This document shows positions 5,957 to 13,696 of a stretch of 13,696 nt of DNA, one piece after another. The translations under genes were made by a program, and so were the position numbers. Positions within the stretch are counted from its first letter, which is position 1. Each line of letters starts with the position of its first letter. Source of the DNA: DAOPKN01 sp035391225 (GTDB lineage: Bacteria; Thermotogota; Thermotogae; MWEM01). Location of the stretch: contig DAOPKN010000051.1 of assembly GCA_035391225.1 (NCBI GenBank), positions 1-13,696 of the forward strand. Direction: 5' to 3'. The notes beneath the pieces are model-generated. The model did no database searches, was not told the origin of the DNA, and saw nothing but the letters and a program-made list of their open reading frames with translations.

Positions 5957-8356
5957 ATGGAACAGGAGGAATTGCGCTGTAGCTACGGTTTCTTTTCGCA
6001 AGACGGTCGGGAGTTTACCATCACGGATCCCCGCACCCCGCGCCCCTGGGTGAACGTGATCTCCAACGGCGACTACGCGATGGTCGTCTCCCAGGCTGGA
6101 GGGGGATATTCTTGGAGAGGAAACGCGGGGCAAAACCGAATCACGCGGGCCTTCCAGGACCTGGTGAAAGACAACTGGGGAAAGTGGGTCTACATCCGCG
6201 ACAAGAATGCGGGCACGTTCTGGTCCGCCGCCTGGAAGCCGGTGATGACCGAGCCGGAGGAATTCGAGGTGGTGCACGGTTTCGGCTACTCCCTCTTTCG
6301 CCAGAAGGTGCACGGCATCGAAAGCGAGCTCACCTGGTTCGTGGCGCCCGAGGACCCCGTGGAAATCCTGGTGCTCAAGTTGCAAAACCATCGGGATTCA
6401 CCGGCTAACCTGGACGTGACCACCTGGTTCGAATGGCTGTTGGGGCACGCGCCCGACGAGCACCGGGAGTTCCACAAGCTGTTCATCGACACCCGCTTTG
6501 ACCCGGAAGCTCGGGCCTTCTTCGTGGAGAAGTTGATCAGTGGTTTCCCCGACGAAAAGGGGAGGCACAACAATAGCAGCTGGGAGTACGTGGCGTTCCA
6601 TGGTGCCAGCCAAGACGTTTCCAGCTACGATGCCGACAAGGAAAGTTTCCTGGGCATGTACAACGACGAGCGGGACCCAGATGCCATGCACCGCGAGCAG
6701 TTGGCACAGAACACGGGCCGCTTCGGGGATGCCGGAGCTGCGCTGCGCGTGGACGTGGAACTGGCAGCGAAGGGGGAAGAAGAAAGTACCTCCACGGTTG
6801 TGTTCACCATCGGGGCAGCCAAGAAGGGAAAGGAAGACCCCGGGCAGCTCGTCAACCGGTACACCTCGGTGGAAGGGGCCGAGGAAGCGTTACGAGGTGT
6901 ACATCGCTTCTGGTCGGGATTTTTGGATGCAGAGAAAATCCGCACCCCCGACCGGGCCATGGATATCATGGTCAACGGTTGGTTGAAGTACCAGGCGATT
7001 TCCGGGCGCATCTTCGCCAAGTCCGGTTACTACCAGAATTCCGCGGGATACGGGTTCCGCGACCAGTTGCAAGACAGCCTGGTTTTCCTGTCGTCCGACC
7101 CCGGTCGCACCCGGGAGCAAATCCTGTTGCACGCCGCGCACCAGTTCCAGGAAGGCGACGTGCTGCACTGGTGGCTCACCATGGGCGAGTGGGGGCCACG
7201 CACCAAGTGTTCCGACGATCTGCTGTGGTTGCCCTTCATCGCGCTGGCCTACACCGAGGAAACCGGGGACCACACGCTGTGGGACGAAAAGGTGCGTTTC
7301 GTAGATGGCGGGCAGGCAACACTGTACGAGCACTGCAAGCGCGCCGTCGAAAAGGCGTTTTCGCGTTTCAGCCCGCGCGGGATCCCGCTCATGGGAGACA
7401 ACGACTGGAACGACGGACTGAGTGCAGTGGGAAACGACTGGAAAGGGGAGAGTTTCTGGGTGGCCCAGTTCCTTTTCCTGGTATTGGGGCAATGGACCCC
7501 GGTGTGTGCACGAAGGGGAGACATCCGTTTCGCGGAGAAATGCCTGGACGTGCGTGATGACTTACGCCAAGCACTGAACCGCCACGGTTGGGACGGGGAA
7601 TGGTACCTCCAAGCCACCACGGATGACGGGGAAAAAGTGGGGTCCCACGAGAACGAGGAGGGCAAGATCTTCCTGAATCCGCAGATCTGGGCCCTGATCA
7701 GTGAAATCGCCCCAGATGCGCGTGCCCACAAGGCGATGGCTTGCGTGGAAAAGTTCCTGCTCAAGCAACATGGCCCGTTGTTGCTTTCCCCTGCCTACAC
7801 CCGGCCCCGCACGGATATCGGCTACATCACGCGCTACGCTCCTGGGTTGCGTGAAAACGGGGGGGTGTATACCCACGCCGCCACCTGGGCGGTGTGGGCT
7901 TTCGCGCTGTTGGGAAACGGGGAAAAGGCGTACGAGTGCTTCCGAAAGATCTGCCCCGCCCATCGCTTGGGAGACATCGACGCGTACGTGGCCGAACCCT
8001 ACGTCACGGCTGGTAACTCCGACGGCCCGGAATCTCCGCATTTCGGGCGAGGGGGCTGGAGTTGGTACACCGGATCGGCGCAGTGGCTGCACCGCGTGGC
8101 CACCCATTTCCTCTTGGGTGTTCGGCCGGAAGGCGATGGACTGCGCGTCGACCCTTGCATCCCGGCTGCTTGGAGTGGGTTTGGCTTCGAACGCAGCTTC
8201 CGGGGCACCCGCTTCGTGTTCCAGGTGGAGAACCCCGAGCACGTGAGCCGGGGAGTGGCGGAAATGTTCCTGGATGGCGAACGCTACACCCAGGAGCTTT
8301 TTTTCCCCATCCCGGACGGGAAAACCCATCACGTGAAAGTGATCATGGGAGAATAA
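5957..8356 (+). CDS. GH94 family beta-glucan-oligosaccharide phosphorylase
   Basis: GH94 enzymes cleave a beta-glucoside with inorganic phosphate, giving alpha-glucose (or GlcNAc) 1-phosphate and saving ATP. The 799-residue protein opens with YGFFSQDGREFTITDPRTPR and GGGYSWRG (beta-sandwich). It continues into the (alpha/alpha)6 barrel with GYGFRDQLQDS, TKCSDDLLWLP and GDNDWNDG, whose Asp residues (483/486) include the general acid. It ends in the typical LGVRP, GLRVDPCIPAAWSGF, FRGTRFVF and ENPEHVSRG block. The length matches cellobiose and chitobiose phosphorylases (about 800). The barrel motifs (QLQDS, CSDDLLWLP, GDNDWNDG) resemble those of cyclic beta-1,2-glucan synthase and cellodextrin or laminaribiose phosphorylases more than the RADWNDCLN of cellobiose phosphorylase, so the substrate is open. 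No signal peptide. ATG 5957 has AGGTGA upstream; a TTG at 5942 overlapping the previous stop is the alternative. Confidence 0.93.
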   Translation: MEQEELRCSYGFFSQDGREFTITDPRTPRPWVNVISNGDYAMVVSQAGGGYSWRGNAGQNRITRAFQDLVKDNWGKWVYIRDKNAGTFWSAAWKPVMTEPEEFEVVHGFGYSLFRQKVHGIESELTWFVAPEDPVEILVLKLQNHRDSPANLDVTTWFEWLLGHAPDEHREFHKLFIDTRFDPEARAFFVEKLISGFPDEKGRHNNSSWEYVAFHGASQDVSSYDADKESFLGMYNDERDPDAMHREQLAQNTGRFGDAGAALRVDVELAAKGEEESTSTVVFTIGAAKKGKEDPGQLVNRYTSVEGAEEALRGVHRFWSGFLDAEKIRTPDRAMDIMVNGWLKYQAISGRIFAKSGYYQNSAGYGFRDQLQDSLVFLSSDPGRTREQILLHAAHQFQEGDVLHWWLTMGEWGPRTKCSDDLLWLPFIALAYTEETGDHTLWDEKVRFVDGGQATLYEHCKRAVEKAFSRFSPRGIPLMGDNDWNDGLSAVGNDWKGESFWVAQFLFLVLGQWTPVCARRGDIRFAEKCLDVRDDLRQALNRHGWDGEWYLQATTDDGEKVGSHENEEGKIFLNPQIWALISEIAPDARAHKAMACVEKFLLKQHGPLLLSPAYTRPRTDIGYITRYAPGLRENGGVYTHAATWAVWAFALLGNGEKAYECFRKICPAHRLGDIDAYVAEPYVTAGNSDGPESPHFGRGGWSWYTGSAQWLHRVATHFLLGVRPEGDGLRVDPCIPAAWSGFGFERSFRGTRFVFQVENPEHVSRGVAEMFLDGERYTQELFFPIPDGKTHHVKVIMGE

Positions 8357-8370
8357 CATCCAACGCGACG

Positions 8371-8389
8371 GCCGGGTTTTTTTCCCGGC
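8371..8389 (+). other. Intercistronic hairpin with a U7 loop
   Basis: GCCGGG (8371-8376) and CCCGGC (8384-8389) form a perfect six-pair GC stem closing a loop of seven T. It lies in the 69-base gap between the GH94 gene and the first solute-binding-protein gene, upstream of a strong AAAGGAGG site. The T tract is in the loop and not after the stem, so it is not a standard terminator. Intercistronic hairpins in front of binding-protein genes commonly protect or process the mRNA so that the binding protein is made in excess; that role is inferred. Confidence 0.6.
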
Positions 8390-8425
8390 GAGCGAGATGC
8401 AAAATACCAAAGGAGGTTCAACAAA

Positions 8426-9748
8426 ATGGGTAAAAAGAGTGTACTGTTGCTGGTTGCATTGCTTTGCTTGCTGTCCGTTTCCCTTCTGGCAGAGAAAATC
8501 GTGGTGACCTACGCCAACTGGAACCTGGGACTGCAGATCGAGAACCGCATCATCGAGGAGTTCGAGAAAGCACACCCGGACATCGACGTGCAACTCGCGG
8601 AAAACATGGATTACGCCAACTACCTGGACTCGCTGGCAGCGGCCGCGGCGGCGGGCAAGCTTCCGGACGTGATCATGATCCCCAACATCCCCCTTGCGCT
8701 GAACAACGAGTGGGCGCTCAACATCGCGGACATGGTGGCCGATGATCCACAGTGGCAAAAGGTTCCCGCCCCCATCCGGGAAGCCACGGTGTACGGCAAC
8801 GGCGTGTATGCCATTCCCGCGGGCATGTACTTCATGGGCTACTTCGTGAACGACGACCTGTTCGACACCTACAACCAGCCACGGTTGGATTTTGCCCCCA
8901 CCTGGCAGCAATTCTACTCCGCGGTGCGCCAGCTCACCATCCCAGCCGACAAGGTGCTGGGGCTGGCCGAAGAGGTGCAGATCCCCGAGTGGTACCCCGC
9001 CGCACTGAACTCCGATTTCTCCTGGTTCACCTGGGACGGCGAGAAGTACAACCTGGCGGGCAGCGAATTCATCAACGCGGTGCGCCTTGCCAAGCAGATC
9101 TTCAACAGCCGCTACGTGTTCGACGCGCTGAGCCCCGAGGAAAAGGAAGCCATGAACGCGGGTTGGTACGGCGAGGTGTGGGACCAGGGCAAGATCGCCA
9201 TTCGTTGGGCGGGAACCTGGGACATCAACAGCTTCAAGAACCTTCCCTTCCCCACCCGTTTCATCGGGGTGCCGGGTGGCCGGCTGCCCGTAGTGGGTGA
9301 TTTCATGGTGATCTCCCGCACCGCGGCCAACCCCGAGGCGGCCTACGCATTCGCGCGCTACGTGACCTTCGGGTTGGACGGCATCGAGAAACGCATGGAA
9401 ATCGACGAAAAGGTGGAATGGGTATCCATGCCCCTGACCACGGACGAAGAGATCTTGCAGAAATACTTCGAGTTCCGCAAGGCCTACGTGGGGCTGGAGG
9501 AAGCCTACGGCGTGATTGGAAACGGCATCATCGAAGGCGTGAAGATCGTTCCCGGCTACGTGGCATCCCGCTGGACCGCTCCCACTGGCTTGAAAATCGG
9601 CGACAACGAGAACGCCAACATCGGCGACGTGATCTGGCAAGCTATGCGTGGTGCCGTGAACATCTCCGACTACGCCGCGCAGCTGAACGAACTCGCCAAC
9701 CGCGAGTACCAGAAAGCCGCGGAGGTCATCGCGCAACTCACGGATTAA
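8426..9748 (+). CDS. Extracellular sugar-binding protein of an ABC importer (free form)
   Basis: The 440-residue protein has a signal peptide (MGKK, then a hydrophobic run to about Ala22, cut before EKIVVTY). It has the fold pattern of family-1 solute-binding proteins: IENRIIEEFEKAHPDIDVQL, LPDVIMIPNIPLA, VYAIPAGMYFMGYFVNDDLF, APTWQQFYSAV, and a late WAGTWDINSFKN near the hinge. It lacks a lipobox cysteine at the cleavage site, so it is probably soluble in the periplasm. A strong AAAGGAGGTTC site nine bases before the ATG and the hairpin at 8371-8389 suggest high expression. It is followed 16 bases on by a second, larger binding protein, with only one permease gene visible. The ligand is unknown; beta-gluco-oligosaccharides are likely from the neighbouring enzymes. 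Confidence 0.93.
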   Translation: MGKKSVLLLVALLCLLSVSLLAEKIVVTYANWNLGLQIENRIIEEFEKAHPDIDVQLAENMDYANYLDSLAAAAAAGKLPDVIMIPNIPLALNNEWALNIADMVADDPQWQKVPAPIREATVYGNGVYAIPAGMYFMGYFVNDDLFDTYNQPRLDFAPTWQQFYSAVRQLTIPADKVLGLAEEVQIPEWYPAALNSDFSWFTWDGEKYNLAGSEFINAVRLAKQIFNSRYVFDALSPEEKEAMNAGWYGEVWDQGKIAIRWAGTWDINSFKNLPFPTRFIGVPGGRLPVVGDFMVISRTAANPEAAYAFARYVTFGLDGIEKRMEIDEKVEWVSMPLTTDEEILQKYFEFRKAYVGLEEAYGVIGNGIIEGVKIVPGYVASRWTAPTGLKIGDNENANIGDVIWQAMRGAVNISDYAAQLNELANREYQKAAEVIAQLTD

Positions 9749-9764
9749 GGAGGTTTTTCCCAGC

Positions 9765-12716
9765 ATGAAACGACTCGCCGGGTGGGTTCTTTTGCTTCTG
9801 CTGTGGGGAACGTCCGGGTTCCCGGGCGATCTCACCGTTTCGGACATCACCACCCGCCTGGTGGGCGATCGTTACGACCACGTGTTGCAGCAATGGAAAG
9901 ACGATGGATGGGGCTCTCCCGGGCAACCGGGGGAGTCCTTTTTCGTGGAGGTTCCGGGAAACTGGCCGATGGACCTTTTGCCCGGCGAATCGTTGGAATG
10001 GAACGTGGAGGTGGACCGGCCCGGCCTCTACGCCATCGAGTTGGACTACACCGTGCTGGCCACGCACACCATGGACATCGAGATCGCCGTGCGCTGCAAC
10101 GGGGCTTTCCCGTTTTTCGAGGGTCGGCGCATCGTTCTGCAGCGATGGTGGCAGACGACCGAAAGTCTTTCGCGTGAGGAGCTTTTCGTGCGCGACCGCT
10201 TTGGCAACGAGACCATCCCCGGGCAACAACCCGTGGGGATGCGCCAGCGCGTGTTGCTTCGCGATGCCGCTTTCACCCAGCCCCAGGCGCTGTGGTTCTT
10301 GCTGCGCGAGGGAAACAACACCCTCAGCCTGCAACTGGGAGCGGGGTCGGGTGTGCTTCTTCCCACGCTGCGGTTACACGGGGTGCGATTGTGCGTGCCC
10401 GCGGACATTCCCTCCTACGAAAGCTACCGGCGAGCACATCCAGGTGTGGAACCCGGCAGCGGGGAAGTCCAGGTACTGGAAGCCGAGATGCCCTGGAGGA
10501 AGAACGACACCACCATCAACCCGGTGGTTTCGCGCGACGCGGAGGTGTTTCCCCAGGACGTGCGTTGCCAGTTGTTGAACACCCTGGGGGGAGACACCTG
10601 GAAAAAATCTGGGCAAACGGTGGTCTACCGGGTTTGTGTGCCCACCCCGGGATGGTACCAGCTGGCGCTGAAATTCTCCCAGGACCTCAAGCCCAACGCC
10701 GTGGTGTACCGCAGCCTGGCAATCAACGGGCAAGTTCCCTTCGCCGAGGTGGAGCACCTTGCTTTTTTCCCGGAGAGCCGATGGAAGGTGCACACGCTGG
10801 GAACGGCGGAAGACGAAGGCTACTTGTTTTTCCTGCACCAGGGCACCAACACCATCAGCCTGGAGAGTGACTCGCGGGTATACGGGGAGCAAATCGACCG
10901 GGTGAACGCGTTGATCCTGCAGCTGAACGACCTGGCATTGCAAGTACGCAAGCTGGTGGGCACCAACATCGACCGCAACATCGACTGGGAAATCCGCAAC
11001 TACTTCCCGGGCATCGACGCGCAACTGGCCGAAATCATCGGGGAATTGAACCGGTTGTACGAGCAGTTGCTGCAAAAGAACACCTCGGAATCGAATCCTG
11101 CAGCCAACCGTGGTGCGCGAAAGGCCCAAGCGCTGATCTCGTTGCAAAACGCGCTGGACATCGTGCAACTGCTCGCACAGGACCCCGATTCGATTCCCCG
11201 GCGCTTCCCGTTGCTCAGCGAAGGCACGAACTCCGTGGTGCGCGAGCTATCGCGGGTACTGGAAGAAATGGAAAACCAGCCGTTGCTTTTGGACCGGCTG
11301 TACGTTTTCCCCCCGGGGGAAACGCTTCCGGACGAAGGGGTTTCGGTGTGGCAACGCTTTTGGATGAGCACGCGGCGCTTCTTGCACTCTTTTTCCACCC
11401 CACCGGAACTGCCATCTTCCGGGGAAGACACCCTGGTGCTCCACGTGTGGGTGAACCGTTCGCGCAACCACGTGGACCTGTTGCAGAAGCTCACGGACCG
11501 ACAGTTTACCCCGCAGACGGGTATCCAGGTGGACTTTTCCATCATGCCCGACGAGCAGAAACTGGTGTTGGCGTACGCGGGAAAAACCTCTCCGGACCTG
11601 GCGCTGGGCATCAGCAACTGGTTGCCCTTCGAGTTGGGCATCCGCGGTGCCGTCGTGAACCTGGAACGCTTCGCCGATTTCCCCGAGGTGGTGCGCCGTT
11701 TCTCGCCCGGCGCGCTTCTTCCCTTCCTGTTCGAGGGCAGCTGCTACGGTTTGCCCGAGACGCAAGATTTCTACGTGCTCTTTTTCCGCAGCGACATCCT
11801 TTCCGCGCTGGGCATACCCGTTCCCGGCACATGGGACGAGGTGAAGCAGATCTTGCCCGAGTTGCAACGCTACGGCATGAACTTCTACCTGCCCATCGCG
11901 GGCGCGAGTGGATCCAAGCCTTTCATGGCCACCGCACCCTTCCTCTACCAGGCGCAGGGGGATTTCTACACCTCCGACGGTTTCGAAACCGCGCTCAACA
12001 CCCCGCGCTCGCTGGAGGGGGTCCGGCTGATGACCGAGTTGTTCACCGTGTACGGGTTGCCGCTGCAGGTACCCAACTTCTTCGAGCACTTCCGCGATGG
12101 CACGTTGCCCATCGGGGTCAGCAACTTCACCACCTACGTGCAGCTCAGCGTGACCGCCCCGGAACTGCGCAACTCCTGGGACATCGCGCTTTCCCCGGGT
12201 GTTGAGAACCCTGATGGCGAGGTACAACGCTGGCAGACGGGTTCGGCGCAATCGGTGATGATGTTCGCCGACACCTCCCGGCAGCAGGCTGCGTGGGAAT
12301 TCCTCAAGTGGTGGTTGAGCGCACAGGTGCAAGCGACCTACGCGCAGCAAATCCAGGCGATGTACGGCAAGGAGTTCATGTGGTCGTCGGCGAACCTGCA
12401 AGGGTTTGCCAACTCCCCTTTCCCCGTGGAGCATCGCCAGGTGGTGCTGGAACAGTGGGAATGGCTCAAGGAAGTGCCCAAGACCCCGGCGGGGTACATG
12501 GTGGAACGCGAGCTGAGCAACGCTTGGACCCGGGTGGTGTTCCAGGGGCAGAACCTGCGCACCAGCGTGGATGACTCGGTGATCCTCATCAACCGGGAGA
12601 TCGTACGCAAGCTCCAGGAATTCGGCTACCTTTCCGGGACCCGCAGGCTCAAGCCATACCACGTGCCCACGATCGGGGACGTGTTGGACTGGGGGCGAAA
12701 AGATGGCAACCCGTAG
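9765..12716 (+). CDS. Large multidomain solute-binding protein with N-terminal carbohydrate-binding-like domains
   Basis: The 983-residue protein has a signal peptide (MKRLAGWVLLLLLWGTSG). Two beta-sandwich domains follow. The first (about 25-210) contains QWKDDGWGSPGQPGESF and REGNNTLSLQL. The second (about 235-375) contains EAEMPWRK, LLNTLGG, WYQLALKFSQ and HQGTNTISLES, as in carbohydrate-binding modules. A helical, coiled-coil-like stretch (about 385-500) includes IDAQLAEIIGELNRLYEQLL. From about 555 there is a complete family-1 binding domain: LHVWVNRSRNHVDLL, TGIQVDFSIMPDEQK, YGLPETQDFYVLFFRSDIL and PGTWDEV (687-693). The layout matches the roughly 950-1000-residue binding proteins found in carbohydrate importers of Firmicutes such as Paenibacillus. 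Its AAGGAGG site overlaps the previous stop codon, and its end overlaps the permease start by 14 bases. It may hold long glucan chains at the envelope and present them to the transporter; that is inferred. Confidence 0.87.
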   Translation: MKRLAGWVLLLLLWGTSGFPGDLTVSDITTRLVGDRYDHVLQQWKDDGWGSPGQPGESFFVEVPGNWPMDLLPGESLEWNVEVDRPGLYAIELDYTVLATHTMDIEIAVRCNGAFPFFEGRRIVLQRWWQTTESLSREELFVRDRFGNETIPGQQPVGMRQRVLLRDAAFTQPQALWFLLREGNNTLSLQLGAGSGVLLPTLRLHGVRLCVPADIPSYESYRRAHPGVEPGSGEVQVLEAEMPWRKNDTTINPVVSRDAEVFPQDVRCQLLNTLGGDTWKKSGQTVVYRVCVPTPGWYQLALKFSQDLKPNAVVYRSLAINGQVPFAEVEHLAFFPESRWKVHTLGTAEDEGYLFFLHQGTNTISLESDSRVYGEQIDRVNALILQLNDLALQVRKLVGTNIDRNIDWEIRNYFPGIDAQLAEIIGELNRLYEQLLQKNTSESNPAANRGARKAQALISLQNALDIVQLLAQDPDSIPRRFPLLSEGTNSVVRELSRVLEEMENQPLLLDRLYVFPPGETLPDEGVSVWQRFWMSTRRFLHSFSTPPELPSSGEDTLVLHVWVNRSRNHVDLLQKLTDRQFTPQTGIQVDFSIMPDEQKLVLAYAGKTSPDLALGISNWLPFELGIRGAVVNLERFADFPEVVRRFSPGALLPFLFEGSCYGLPETQDFYVLFFRSDILSALGIPVPGTWDEVKQILPELQRYGMNFYLPIAGASGSKPFMATAPFLYQAQGDFYTSDGFETALNTPRSLEGVRLMTELFTVYGLPLQVPNFFEHFRDGTLPIGVSNFTTYVQLSVTAPELRNSWDIALSPGVENPDGEVQRWQTGSAQSVMMFADTSRQQAAWEFLKWWLSAQVQATYAQQIQAMYGKEFMWSSANLQGFANSPFPVEHRQVVLEQWEWLKEVPKTPAGYMVERELSNAWTRVVFQGQNLRTSVDDSVILINREIVRKLQEFGYLSGTRRLKPYHVPTIGDVLDWGRKDGNP

Positions 12717-13605
12717 GCGCATCCTCAAGGAGGAAGCGAGCGCGTACGCTTTCCTGGCGCCCTACCTGGCGCTGTTTTCCATTTTCATCGTGTGGCCGGT
12801 GATGTTGGCGATCGGGCTTTCCTTCACCGACTTCAACGCCGTGCAATCCCCGGACTTCACCGGGTTGAAGAACTACGTGGACCTGCTCACGCAAGACCAC
12901 GTGTTCATGCAGTACGTGTTGCCCAACACGCTGAAGTTCGCGCTGCTGGTGGGACCGTTGGGATACATCCTGGCGTTCCTGCTGGCATGGCTGCTGGCAC
13001 AGATCCCCCCGGTGCCGCGCACGGTGCTGGCGCTGGCCATCTACTCGCCCTCCATGACCGTGGGGGTGGCCATGCAGGTGATCTGGCGTACCATCTTCAG
13101 CGGGGACAGCACGGGGTACTTGAACAGCCTGCTGCTCAAGGCCAACCTCATCACGCAGCCGGTGCAGTGGCTGCAATCCCCGGAGTTCTTGATGCCGGTG
13201 ATGATGATGGTGACCATCTGGGGTAGCATGGGTGTGGGGTTTTTGGCGATGCTGGCGGGGATCTTGAACGTGGACCCGCAGATGTACGAGGCGGGCTACA
13301 TCGACGGGGTTTCCAAGAAGTGGCAAGAGATCTGGTACATCACGATCCCGTCCATGAAACCCCAGATGCTGTTTGGCGCCGTGATGGCGGTGGTGACCAC
13401 CTTCCAGGCAGGCGCCATCGGGGTACAGCTCTCCGGTTCCAACCCCACCCCGCAATACGCCGGGCAGCTCATCGTGAACCACGTGGAAGACTTCGGTTTC
13501 CTGCGCTACGAGATGGGCTACGCCGCTGCCGTGTCCGTGGTGCTGTTACTCCTGATCTGGTTCAGCTCCCGCTTGGCCTGGAAACTATTTGGCAGCCGGG
13601 AATAG
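12703..13605 (+). CDS. ABC sugar transporter permease, MalF/UgpA type
   Basis: The 300-residue membrane protein has about six transmembrane segments: near 15-38 (FLAPYLALFSIFIVWPVML), 72-98, 106-128, 155-185, 210-230 and 265-290. The EAA loop is clear (EAGYIDGVSKKWQEIWYITI followed by P, residues 196-216) and is the contact site for the ATPase. The signature FLAPYL...WPVMLAIGLSFTDFN and FTGLKNYVDLL are usual for the first permease of carbohydrate importers (MalF, UgpA). Its ATG lies inside the end of the large binding-protein gene (14-base overlap), with a weak GGGGG site before it, indicating translational coupling. It normally works as a heterodimer with a MalG-type permease, which must be beyond the window; no ATPase is seen, and these systems often share an MsmK/UgpC-type ATPase coded elsewhere. 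Confidence 0.95.
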   Translation: MATRRRILKEEASAYAFLAPYLALFSIFIVWPVMLAIGLSFTDFNAVQSPDFTGLKNYVDLLTQDHVFMQYVLPNTLKFALLVGPLGYILAFLLAWLLAQIPPVPRTVLALAIYSPSMTVGVAMQVIWRTIFSGDSTGYLNSLLLKANLITQPVQWLQSPEFLMPVMMMVTIWGSMGVGFLAMLAGILNVDPQMYEAGYIDGVSKKWQEIWYITIPSMKPQMLFGAVMAVVTTFQAGAIGVQLSGSNPTPQYAGQLIVNHVEDFGFLRYEMGYAAAVSVVLLLLIWFSSRLAWKLFGSRE

Positions 13606-13618
13606 CTCTGGCTCCACT

Positions 13619-13693
13619 GGGACCGCCGCAGCCCACTGCGGCTCTTTATGCGCGAACGTCGCGAAAACAGCCGCACTGGGGTGCGGCGGTCCC
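13619..13693. repeat. Palindromic REP/BIME-like element, right copy
   Basis: The arms at 13619-13644 and 13669-13693 match those of the left copy. The right arm is the standard sequence (hairpin GCCGCAC-CCCA-GTGCGGC read on the minus strand, 13670-13687). The left arm carries two changes, G at 13631 and C at 13636, so its hairpin reads GCCGCAG-CCCA-CTGCGGC (13625-13642). The spacer differs from that of the left copy and holds its own small palindrome, CGCGA-ACG-TCGCG (13651-13663). The left hairpin is followed by TCTTTAT and could act as a weak terminator or 3'-end stabiliser for the transport operon, 13 bases after the permease stop codon. Confidence 0.85.
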
Positions 13694-13696
13694 AAA

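Noticed and set aside
8371..8389. Intrinsic terminator between the GH94 and binding-protein genes.
   Set aside because: The T run lies inside the loop, and the sequence after the stem is GAGCGAG with no T tract.
8426..8494. Lipoprotein signal on the free binding protein because of a Cys in the hydrophobic core.
   Set aside because: The Cys (ALLC) lacks small residues before it and sits in mid-core; a normal cleavage site after Ala22 fits better.
7562..9853. A 763-codon open frame on the minus strand running under the GH94 and binding-protein genes.
   Set aside because: It crosses the ends of two well-supported plus-strand genes and their gap. It has no recognisable domain and is rich in His, Val and Gly in the way antisense frames of GC-rich genes are.
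11247..12728. A 493-codon minus-strand open frame under the large binding-protein gene.
   Set aside because: Antisense shadow of a strong coding gene; no family motif, and composition is typical of reverse-complement translation.
176..13693. The two palindromic repeats as ends of a composite transposon carrying the sugar genes.
   Set aside because: Each copy is a complete symmetric element, neither carries a transposase, and no target-site duplication is visible. Dispersed REP-like repeats explain them better.
1..13696. tRNA, rRNA and riboswitch genes.
   Set aside because: None of the expected conserved sequences was found; non-coding stretches are all short (under about 210 bases).

Overview
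This is a GC-rich bacterial sugar-catabolism locus. It holds a LacI-family regulator, three intracellular carbohydrate-active enzymes (GH3, GH35-like, GH94) and the start of an ABC sugar importer with two solute-binding proteins. All genes have clear or plausible Shine-Dalgarno sites, and the two solute-binding proteins carry signal peptides without a lipobox, as expected for a diderm with a periplasm. The gene types would fit a saccharolytic lineage such as Thermotogota, Spirochaetota or Atribacterota, but the sequence alone does not fix the phylum.

Layout. Bases 1-82 (minus strand) hold the 5' end of a PD-(D/E)XK nuclease/'transposase' gene of the Rpn/YhgA type with an extended -10 promoter. 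Bases 176-247 are a palindromic repeat made of two inverted hairpin units. Bases 249-3322 (minus strand) are a two-gene operon, lacI-type regulator then GH3 beta-glucosidase, overlapping by ATGA. Bases 3323-3527 are a divergent control region with a -10 box for the regulator, a 10-bp-phased direct repeat, a promoter for the rightward operon, and a perfect 12-bp palindrome just downstream of that promoter that fits a LacI-family operator. Bases 3528-13605 (plus strand) are a five-gene operon: GH35-like glycosidase, GH94 phosphorylase, free solute-binding protein, 983-residue multidomain solute-binding protein, and MalF-type permease. Bases 13619-13693 hold a second copy of the palindromic repeat. 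No ATPase and no second permease are present; they would lie outside the window.

How it works together (inference): beta-linked gluco-oligosaccharides are captured in the periplasm by one or both binding proteins and imported. In the cytosol they are split by the GH94 enzyme (phosphorolysis to a sugar 1-phosphate), the GH3 enzyme (hydrolysis) and the GH35-like enzyme (hydrolysis or transfer). The LacI-type protein would repress both arms until an imported or derived sugar releases it. The linkage of the substrate is not readable from sequence; beta-1,2-, beta-1,3- and beta-1,4-glucans are all possible.

The most unusual items are the paired palindromic repeats at both ends of the locus, in which one unit shows a compensatory double substitution that keeps the local hairpin but breaks the long stem, and the tandem pair of very different solute-binding proteins apparently served by one permease set.
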